Assembly (NCBI RefSeq): GCF_026151205.1
Contig: NC_087078.1
Span: 5,225,675 to 5,289,674 of the forward strand
From: Bolinopsis microptera
Taxonomy: Eukaryota; Ctenophora; Tentaculata; Lobata; Bolinopsidae
DNA: 64,000 bases
Direction: 5' to 3'
Below are positions 54,916 through 64,000 of the stretch, in pieces. Within the stretch, counting starts at the first letter, position 1; each line of letters opens with the position of its first letter. The notes beneath the pieces were generated by a model, which was not told where the DNA came from, searched no databases, and saw only the letters and a list, made by a program, of their open reading frames with translations. Both the position numbers and the translations under genes were made by a program.

Positions 54916-57900
54916 ATGTACCGTGGTGTGTTGTTTGTAATGATCTGGTATGTTGTCTTTGTTGTGACGTCATCAAACGAAGTCTCCGCCGTTAAAGGTT
55001 GGTTTGTGCATATGCATAAATGCGTATAAATAAATTATACTAATTTAAATTACCGAAACCTTATGATATCGAAAATGAAATCGCATCGGTCGCTCGCTTT
55101 CCCATTAATTCTTTAACCCAGGGTTTACAAATTGTAACGATTTAAGGTTTATAAATTTGTGAGTTTCCTATATCAAAGTGTTCAGCTAATGTATATTAGG
55201 AGCAAGTTCGCTTTCAGACAAAGCGAACAAAATGTATTAGTGCAATTCGTCGCGTTACAGGAAAATTGTGGAATAATTTATTAATTAATCTTGTTTCTTA
55301 TAAATGAGCACTCTGTCATATCTTTATTCATATTTTGAATGCATTTATAACCCTGATGATTGCTTCACACATGAAACTTTACGTTGGATTAATACATATC
55401 GTGTTAAAGTTTATAACATAGATAAGTATACACTTTGTCTATATCTCTTGTATTGCAGATGTTGGATGTTGGAGTAAAGGTGACATGGAGGCAAAAGGAT
55501 CTAGTTACAATGGAACTCAGTCTGTAACTAAGGGTGGTTTCACCTGTCAGAAATGGTCTGAACAGTCACCTCATGATCATATCTACACTCCGGACACATA
55601 TAGTGACAAAGGAGTAGGTGATCACAACTACTGTAGGAACCCATCACTGTACGATGAAATATGGTGTTATACAACCTCACCCGAACAACGGTGGAACTGG
55701 TGCGAGGTTCCTACTTGCAATACAACAGGTTTGCTTCATCATCTGAGTAGTACTTTAGCATCAACTTGTGTGTTGAAACACGGAAAGTATTCACGACCTG
55801 CAAATTTCAGTTTTTAAAACCCCCTTTACTATTTTTCACCCTGAATACATTTCTGGCTCTATACTAATGCTAAATTTCTCTAACTAGTATTAGGATGGAG
55901 AACGCAAATGAAAGGTGCCTGGTTTCCGTATGAGTGGGACGAGGTCCCTCTGGAAGTAAAAACTACCAGCGCTATATACGAAATTGTATTTTATGTAGCG
56001 AACTCTTTTGGAGGCAACCAAGAATTTGCAAAAGTGGTAGTGCGACTGAGCCCCGACTTATACCCAACCTACTCCGTGGAGAATTGTAAACGAGCAACTC
56101 CTATGGTAAATTTGCCCCCAGCTCCGGATGACCTGAGAATCTGGTCGTTTATTAAACAAGGATATGAAGGTCTTTCAATCAAGTGTAACAAGAAGTTGGT
56201 GGCCGAACTCCTGTTTGCTGAATCAGACATTCCAAATTGTTTACACTCGAAATGGATGACCACAAAAGTAAAATACATTAAGTTTGATTCAGCTCGGGAT
56301 ACAACAGTTAGCATTCGTATAAAAGGTATGTTAGTGTTAGAGTTAAAATCATTATAAAAATGTATTAAAGGTTGACTTGATATGATGTATCATGAAAATT
56401 TATTTTATGATGTTCTTTGAAAGACGAGGACAAAATCTTTGAGATGCTGTTAACAGATGATAATAAATCACTCTACATTGGACTATAACGCGATTCTGAT
56501 TACGTTTAACACGTTCTCTGGATGACTCTGACGAATAATTGAAAACACCAACCGTTTACTTTGACCCCAATCCTAACCCTAACTCAATCCCTAACTCGAG
56601 CATCTCAGCATCAGTTACAACTCTAACCGTAACAAGAAACTTGACATACAGGAATTCCTGGCAAAATTCAGAATTTGGCCGCCAAATATTTTTGGAGGCC
56701 TAATTTAAAAATCGGCTGCCTAGAATAAGGTCGAAATGCGATTTAGAGTCGATTCCGAAAATTTCATGCAAAAATTTTGAAAACTGATTGAGTTATTTCG
56801 AAATTGATGAAATCAATTCCGCGAATATCGCGAACGAAGATACCGGCAATTTTGTTCATTTTTAGGGTATTTTCGCCTTAGTATCCACATTTAAACAGAT
56901 ATAAAGCTATAACTTACAGAAAATATGTAGCCAAGACCTTCGATTTACAAAAATTGAAAAGATTTTCCCGGTGAATCAGGATTTGATTAAACAAGCGTGG
57001 CCAAAATACACTGTCAAACTTCCAAACGTTTGTGAAACTGAAAGTTAATATTTCGGAAGTTGACTTGATCAATTTCATAAATATTATCTGTACACGGGGT
57101 CATCATAATAAATGCTCTGACTCTGATGCACAAGATAACTTACATGCCTGGCCTTTTGCCGTCGTCGATAAAAGACTTATTTCCTTCCGATATACCAAAG
57201 TATGGCACGTCTTATGACGACAATATCAACTTGAGCTGGCTAACAACGTACTCTCTACCGGATCTACGCGCTGCCGCTAGTGTTATCTATAAGTATAAAG
57301 GTCCTATATAAGCTATTACCGAGCACAACATTAGTCGCATAACTTGCCCATCTAGAATTAATTAATTTTCTCAATATGCATTTATGAGAAATCAGCAAAG
57401 CGTGTAATGATAGAACTACAAAGCTCAGGAAACAATGAAGAATGGCCACCTTTTCTGTTACATAATTTACACGGGCTACATAAATCGACAAGATCAGGCA
57501 CTCAACAAATCAACTACCGAGAATAACCTAAGGAATAAGTAAAACTAGACGGTTAGCACATTAGTCACTATCAACCATATGCCACATTTTTCACTGCCCA
57601 TTCACTGTCATATTGATAGCGTCATATTGATAGCGCTAGTAGGTGCTGATAAGACATGCAGGCTCAGTTATTCTTATTTGTTTTAAATTCAAACAAGAGC
57701 ACTATATACTGATACAGAGCACTTTACTATCGACTCTGCACTGCCCACTAATCGTTAATCCGATACAAGTAGCTTATAAAACAGTGCGTGTGATCATCTG
57801 TCGTATCAAATCAAATTATTTGTCACTATGTTAATAAATCATGATAATATGCAAGTTTTAATTTTTGCATACGGTCACTGGTCCTAGTTTGTTGGTCAAC

Positions 57901-59375
57901 TGCTATCTCGAAATCAAGTTTCACAAAAAAATACCCATGGCTTCCCCCCCAACCCCCCTTAACTTGATAAAATAGACCAAATTTTGAATTCTGGTTCTAA
58001 AAAATGTTTATAGATAGCCTCGTTCATGATTAACGAGTGGTGCTCGTACAATTCTTATTTAAAAAATTATCAGTATTTTCAAGTGAACGCATTGCCCGCC
58101 AACCTACAGCTTTACGGTAGGGGTTCTGTATTTTCCTCAACTCAAACTATTACCAGCTTTCACGCCGGTTTCTGGGATGTACTATCAAATACAAAAAGTT
58201 GACGGCCCTGCAGCATGGTACACGCTCACTTCAACTTCTGATCAGAAGAATGGAACGAATAACTGGGTAAAACTGATTAACTTTGTTTTTAATATTTAGC
58301 AACAAAGCTCCCTCCCGTATTTCAAAAAACATTCTCATTCCTGGATTAGGAATCGACCGGCCGATCTCATTCATAATTCTGCCAGGTACACACAGAATTT
58401 AGCAATGGTTTCACTGATTGGGGACAACGATGGATTATTTCTCAAACTGAGTACAACGGAAAAATCTGTTACAAGATAGAGGTTGCGGATGGAAGTAATG
58501 CGGGGAGAATGTTGGTAGTAGACAATAGCACCCAAGATTCGGAGGGCGATGCCAGGGCTTTTGTACTCGATACCCCTGATCATGAGGAAGTTGATGAGTG
58601 CTGGATGATCGAGGACGATCTTTCAGAAGGAGGTTTTCCTGTCGGATACAAAATAATGAAATCTCATGGTAGACAGAAGAACAAATATTTATTTGCGGGA
58701 TTAGTCAGAGATGAAGATTCATTCTGGGTTTCTGTTACAGACAGAACAGATGCTGATATTTTGTGGTTTATTGATGTAGCTGTAATAGGGATGCTTTTAA
58801 ACCATGACAGTATGAAGGCCTCCCAAAGTTCTTTTCTTCCTAATGGTGAAACAGCAAATCTAGCAATTGACGGCAACAAAGATGGGAAAAAGGGATCTTG
58901 TAGCCATACAGCCACGATCCGAGAAAGCTGGTGGAAAGTTGATCTTGGAGATACGTACATAATTGACAAAGTGGTTATCTACATCCAAAAAGAGTGCTGC
59001 CAAGAAAGGATTGGTGGAGCTACGGTTAAAGCTATTCTAGAGAAAATTCAGGTTGAGTGTGGCAAGGTACACTACAAATACGGAAAAAACGAGTACACGA
59101 TCGAATGTAACCATCAGCCGAGTGCAAACCAGATTAGGATAGATCAACCCAACAATTACTTGGTTCTTTGTGAGGTCGAAATTTATGGTACATTAATGAA
59201 GAAAAAGCTGTACATGCCCCCAAAAGAATCAAATCTTGAGGTCCTTTCAGAAATGAGAGAGAAACATAGAAATAAGACCAGCGAAAATAACGATCACAGC
59301 AAAGATAGTTCAGCAGGCAGCATGTTTTCAGGAGACATTTTTGTTCTTCTAGTTACTACTGGGATGATTTTTTAA
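54916..59375 (+). CDS. Kringle plus fucolectin (FTP) domain secreted protein, copy C
   Basis: Five exons: 54916-54997, 55459-55728, 55888-56325, 58157-58266, 58386-59375; 629 aa, phases agree. Nearly identical to copy B from exon 2 on. Changes visible in translation include GDMEAKG for GDREAKG and EQRWNW for EKRWDW in the kringle, MKGAW for KTGAW in exon 3 (as in A), KAILEK for KAVLEK in the lectin domain, SENNDH for SDNNDH, and DIFVLL for DIIVLL in the tail. All six kringle Cys and the CC pair of the lectin domain are kept. Intron 3 carries the same insertion as B (56649-57958). Likely function as for A: a secreted or surface-anchored glycan-binding protein (inference from domains). Confidence 0.85.
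56649..57958 (+). mobile_element. Repeat element with captured 5' flank, in intron 3 of copy C
   Basis: Counterpart of 46016-47332 with the captured part at 56930-57866. At one indel (CTATTACCGAGCAC) this copy agrees with the B promoter flank where the B intron reads CTATTTATACAGAGCAC. Confidence 0.7.
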
Positions 59376-59589
59376 GAGAAATTGTTGGAATTGGTATGGC
59401 CTATCTGATCTTCCAATTTCCTAAGTGTTATTGATAACTGAGCGATACAAGTATCACAAAAATAGAAGTCAACAAACTTCAAAAATAATTTTACCTTTCC
59501 AGACTTTATTACTTATCTTTATTATTTATCCGTACAATATAATAATAATATGATAAAGCTAGTTTCAAAGCTGTAAATAGTTACATATC

Positions 59590-59892
59590 TAAGGGTCGAA
59601 TAAGACGGGCTCTGACTCGAACCGTGACAACACTCACGACTTAAAGTAGAAGTAGTATGTTTAGAGGTCATGAAAGTTTTCACGTCATTCATGTGAGTTG
59701 TCATGAAGTGTGTTTAGGGGTTGTGAGAAGGATCCGCGAAGACTACTAGCCACGTGTTTAAGTCTTATCAAAACACGTGAAATGCCAAAATCCGTGTCCT
59801 TGGCATTCTGATCTCACAGTCTGTTTAGCTCTTCGTGACTCATTGTGACAGTTGTCATGGCTCGAGTCACGATCCGTCTGTTCCTACCTTAA
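59590..59892. mobile_element. MITE-like element with imperfect inverted ends, copy C
   Basis: Counterpart of 37945-38260 and 48963-49265. Confidence 0.45.
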
Positions 59893-60254
59893 TGAGGGTG
59901 CTACAGAATTAAAAATAAAGGAATACGTATTCCGGAGAGTTTTTTTCATTTTTTTGTCCAAATGTGGCGTTTTCCTTGTAAATGTGGGAGATCTATTTTA
60001 GGAAGGGAAAAGTATGGGGAGTCTATCCATCCAATCTAAAAATATCTGGAAAATGAAAATCCAAACTCTCCAAGAGCCATGCAAATCAGTATATTGAATC
60101 TGAATACTGAGTTTTGAACAAAATGTTGGTTGCAGAGTATTTGATAAGTTTATCGAACAGCTCCACTTTTACATGGACCCTCGAACATGCCCTCTCCAAA
60201 TTAAACGTCCACCTCGCGTGAGCTGGATGGTGCCGACGGTTGAGGTGTAAGGTA

Positions 60255-61786
60255 CAGGGTGGCCCATAAGTGACTACCCACACGCAACCTCTTAATAACT
60301 CACGTAATTCGTCTCCAAATTGCACCAAAATTTCAGAGATTATAGATATGGGTCAAACTTAGATTTCCTGAAAGTTTCGTAAGCCACGCCCAATTACAGT
60401 GGGCGTGGCGTGACACTCCCTCTTTTCACTATTGTCTTCATAAAATGAGAACGCTTTAAGCTAAGAACTCAAAATTTTGTGCACACATTTGGCTTGATAA
60501 TTGAAAACTTTTCCAAAATTTTCAAGTTCATTGGTTAAAATATGGCTAAGTTATGACCATTTCAAAACTCATCGGATACGTGATCCGAGCACTCAGTCAG
60601 TGATCTCGTCACTTGGTTAATGGCCTGTTTGACTCACGTGCACCGCTTGATTGGTTGCAGCCTGCTTATGGGCCGGCCTATACAGCTGACAGCACCTAAA
60701 ACGCTATCACACGAATTTATGGTGGTGTCACCATTTCAGGGCTTGTTAGCCCTGCTAGTCACAGGTTCCTTACAATCAATAAAAAGGAATGAACCATCCA
60801 TTGAATCATCGAAAATGGTTCACTATCCTCCCTTTACTGCAGAACAACGATTGTTCGTCTACCTGAAGAAAGAAAATGGGGAGTTCTACCCTCAGATTAA
60901 ACGACAATTTCAGATGAAATTCAACCGACCAACCCCTTGCCGGAAAAGCTGCTTTGACATTCATCACAAGATCAAGTTTACGATTTCTGTACACGATCGG
61001 CGAAGAGTCGGCAGAAGACGAACTGCGAGGACTGTAGAAACGGCACCCGGAAACGAGCTCCTGCCTTAGACATCAGCAGAACAACCCTTCAGCGAATCCT
61101 AAAGCAAGATCTTTCTAACCGGGCCTACCGAATCACAAAGAAACACAAACTTTTGGACCGTGATTTCTAATCGAGGATAGATTTCGCCAACACATTCCTG
61201 TCCAAGCAGAATGTGGATCCCTACTTTGAGGACGAAATCTGGTACAGCGACGAGGCTCACTGCCATATAAACGGATATGTCAACTCCCAGAATTGATTTA
61301 TCCTAAAAATTTGTGTTTTCCTTTCTAGCAAAGTCATCATCGGTATCCAATCAAAGCCTAATGAACCTCATTAATACACGCTAACGCCTTACTCTTGATC
61401 AGATTGGGTGACGAGATCACTAATTGAGTTCAAATATCACTGACTGAGTGCTCGGATCACATATCCGATGGATTTTAAAATGGTCATAACTCAGCCATAT
61501 TTTAACCAATGAACTTGAAAATTTTGGAAAAGTTTTCAATTATCAAGCCAAATGTGTGCACAAAATTTTGAGTTCTTAGCTTAAAGCGTTCTCATTTTAT
61601 GAAGACAATAGTGAAAAAGAGGGAGTGTCACGCCACGCCCACTGTAATTGGGCGTGGCTTACGAAACTTTCAGGAAATCTAAGTTTGACCCATATCTATA
61701 ATCTCTGAAATTTTGGTGCAATTTGGAGACGAATTACGTCAGTTATTAAGAGGTTGCGTGTGGGTAGTCACTTATGGGCCACCCTG
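60255..61786 (+). mobile_element. Tc1/mariner-type element with about 350-bp inverted ends, only in copy C
   Basis: The ends CAGGGTGGCCCATAAGTGAC are perfect inverse copies and the arms extend over about 350 bases (60255-60604 and 61435-61786). TA is duplicated at 60253-60254 and 61787-61788. Copy B has the uninterrupted GGTATTTAAT. TA duplication and the transposase remnant inside place it in the Tc1/mariner/IS630 superfamily. Confidence 0.92.
60814..61296 (+). pseudogene. Tc1/mariner transposase remnant
   Basis: The first frame, from the ATG at 60814, reads YPPFTAEQRLFVYLKKENGE (N-terminal helix-turn-helix-like) and stops at 61067-61069. Another frame gives TTLQRILKQDLSNRAYRITK and then WYSDEAHCHINGYVNSQN, the block around the second catalytic Asp, with stops in between. 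Nothing matches the C-terminal catalytic part, so the enzyme is internally deleted and inactive. Confidence 0.8.
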
Positions 61787-61788
61787 TA

Positions 61789-62140
61789 TTTAATATTTTG
61801 CTGAGGACTGAACTCGACATTCTGACAAAACGCCATTATGTCTCGGAATAACTATAAGGCTTGGAGCAAGCAACAAAGACCTTTGAGAGGATTTTCAGGA
61901 TTTCCACTAGATTGGCTCTTAATTTAAATATGTACTGATCTTCTGCCAGGTGTTTTCGTTCAAGTCCAACGGCACATATAGAATTTATTATAGATGTGTA
62001 AGTTAGAAATTAACTATATGCTAAATAGGCTCTCGAGAACTGTTTAGTCCTGATTGATCATCTAAAAAAGCAAAAAACACTGAAGCTAGCAACATCAACT
62101 CAAACCAATTAATTCACCACAAAATATATTTGACCCATAT
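61789..62140. other. 3' flank of copy C after the mariner insertion
   Basis: Continues the unit sequence of 49625-49977 nearly unchanged. No gene. Confidence 0.6.
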
Positions 62141-62459
62141 TATCCCTTCGCCTTAGTTTCAATTTTATCTTTGCAAAGGATTTTACCAGCCTTTATGAAA
62201 AACACTTTATCCTTCTCTTCTGCCGCTTTATCCCTAATTTCCTTGACTAAGTCTATTTGAATCTGGCGTTTTTCAGAAGACCGATCTGGACAAACGAAAT
62301 CAATGTTAAACTTCTCTGTTATCCTCAGATTCTTAGCGTTGGCAACAACCTGATCAACAACAATTGAGCTGTAACTGTATTGTCCTTAGATTTCCTACCA
62401 ATTCTGCACGCTTCAACAATCTTCGGTTTCTGTCCAATGTTTTGAAAAAAAACATTCAT
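62141..62459 (-). pseudogene. LINE ORF1-like C-terminal fragment, copy C
   Basis: Counterpart of 49978-50296 with the same deletion. Confidence 0.5.
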
Positions 62460-62722
62460 GGTATTTGGGGATTTTTTCATTTATTTATTTTACAAAAATA
62501 AAACCCAATATTTGAAAAAATCAATAAAATAAATCGAATTCATTGCTAATTGTGGTAAGTACCACGCCTCTACTTATTCCAAAATGCCTTAATCTTAGTA
62601 TAGAGGAAGTAGAGCTTATGTTTGTATTTTATCACTTTTTATTTTGTAATATTGCTAAATTGTGATTATGAATCAAAATTGTTTGATAACATATTTGAAA
62701 ATTGCGTTTGTTTTGTACAGAA

Positions 62723-64000
62723 GGAACCATACATAAACCAGATTGAAACAAAAATAGATACGAATAGCCCAAGAATTTCGCATGGGCCGCTTTTGAATGA
62801 CAATGATTGGGAAGAGGTGTATAGTAGGTACTACGACTTCAGTAATGCCAACCTTAATAAATTCCTAACCCTACTGAACACGGACCTCTCAAAGCTCCAC
62901 ACTTCTCATGAATTCTCGGATTTTACTAAATTATTTGATCATGTATTTGACGAACATGCAAACTTGATCATGTACTTGATGAACATGCAAACTTGTAAAG
63001 CCAAAAACTACTAAACGGAATCCTATCAATAACCCCTGGATAACAGTATTTCAGCAGCCGGTGAAAAAAAACATGAATTAAAAGATGCCTGGCTTACATC
63101 TATAACTAAGGCAAACCCTGATGGAGACCATGATCTCGAACAAACCCTCAAGGTATACCGAAGGATTTTTAAATCTGTAATTAACTCCGCAAAAAATACT
63201 TACTCTTGCAACCAAATCATAGAAAATAAGCACGACCGTAAGAAGACATGGCAGATCATTAATGAACTTAGAGGGAAGTGTAAAAAGAGTATCAAACCCT
63301 CATTTATAATCGACAACAGAAAAATAACTGATAGAAGGGTTATTGCAAACGAGTTCAACAAATACTTTAACGCCATTGCCTCCACTCTAAATGAATCAAT
63401 AGCTGACCTGCCTATACAGGCTTCTGAATTTTCAACATTTGAAGACTACCTCCTGCCATCAACAATAACTCTATATTCCTAACTGACTGTTCACATACTG
63501 AGCTCATGGAAATAATTTCTAAGTTGGAAAATGGCAAATCTAGTGATATCCCAATCCGTGTAATCAAAAAGTCAGCTCATCTAATCTGCCCTGTTTTAGC
63601 CCAAAATTTCAACAAACCCATGATGAGCGGGGTATTTCCCGATGTTTTGAAAGTTGGGAAAGTTACTCCTATATTTAAGAAAGGAAACGGAGAGGATGTA
63701 GGAAACTACAGACCTGTCTCTACACTGCCTATATTTGGTAAGATATTTGAAAAAGTGATATACAGCCGTATCTATAGTTTCGCTTTGTCACAAAATATCC
63801 TTGATGAAAACCAATTTGGCTTCCGCAAGTCCCATTCTTCTAGCCATGCTGTTAACTACTATGTTAGGGTTATTGAAGAGAGCATAAAAAACGAAACCAT
63901 GTTCTAGGAATATTTATAGATTTGAGTAAAGCATTTGATACAATCGACCATAGTACATTCCTAACAAAACTAGATAGGTATGGAATAAGAGGCAATGCAA
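62723..64000 (+). pseudogene. LINE reverse transcriptase fragment, duplicate of 50560, cut by the window end
   Basis: Base for base the counterpart of 50560-51837, with the same stops and the same lost base (TMF-stop near 63907). The breaks therefore predate the duplication. The window ends within the [11 protein letters not shown] to YGIRGNAN block. Confidence 0.85.

Noticed and set aside
60620-60813. N-terminal extension of the frame inside the Tc1/mariner element
   Set aside because: It overlaps the inner edge of the element and has no transposase similarity; similarity starts at the ATG at 60814.

Overview
The window reads as nuclear DNA of a non-vertebrate animal. It is AT-rich, has spliced genes with GT-AG introns, and carries animal families: the PP2A catalytic subunit, TFIIE beta, mucin-type GalNAc-transferases with a ricin-type lectin tail, a pentraxin-like protein, and secreted kringle/fucolectin proteins. 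It also carries many eukaryotic transposons (Penelope-like, CR1/Jockey-like LINEs, a tRNA-derived SINE, Tc1/mariner, Helitron-like). The sequence alone does not give the phylum; an early-branching or marine invertebrate would fit.

Layout. (1) 1-7.3 kb: transposons, with an open Penelope-like reverse transcriptase/GIY-YIG ORF (+) and a broken LINE (-). (2) 7.3-13.0 kb: five tandem single-exon sniffer/C-factor-like short-chain dehydrogenases, three intact and two broken. (3) 13.6-14.7 kb: two-exon GTF2E2 (TFIIE beta). (4) 15.3-29.7 kb: an eight-exon PP2A catalytic subunit gene encoding 314 aa. Its 10.2 kb third intron holds three further genes: a secreted pentraxin-like protein (-) and two GalNAc-transferases in inverted orientation that share almost identical blocks. 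(5) 29.7-34 kb: a Helitron-like dimer, nested inverted repeats and very small GC-rich hairpin elements. (6) 34.2-64 kb: three tandem copies (A, B, C) of a five-exon gene for a predicted secreted, possibly GPI-anchored protein with the order signal peptide, kringle, uncharacterised beta-rich domain, trefoil-like region, fucolectin (FTP) domain and hydrophobic tail. A 43-bp-period minisatellite separates A from B. B and C are nearly identical over about 8 kb or more and each ends in the same LINE fragment, so the array probably continues past the window edge.

How the parts relate. Most plus-strand genes from 7.3 to 15.3 kb have an AG splice-acceptor-like site 1-10 nt before the ATG, and two nested minus-strand genes show the same. 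That suggests spliced-leader trans-splicing or 5'-UTR introns. The A/B/C copies act as natural empty and filled sites: they date a 337-bp element in A, a Tc1/mariner copy in C a few bases from the same point, a copied piece of 5' flank inside intron 3 of B and C, and a 31-bp hairpin insertion in A. The least ordinary signal is a set of roughly 30-50 bp GC-rich hairpin elements with GAA or GTT triloops that interrupt otherwise matching sequences; they resemble the double-hairpin elements known from some mitochondrial genomes.
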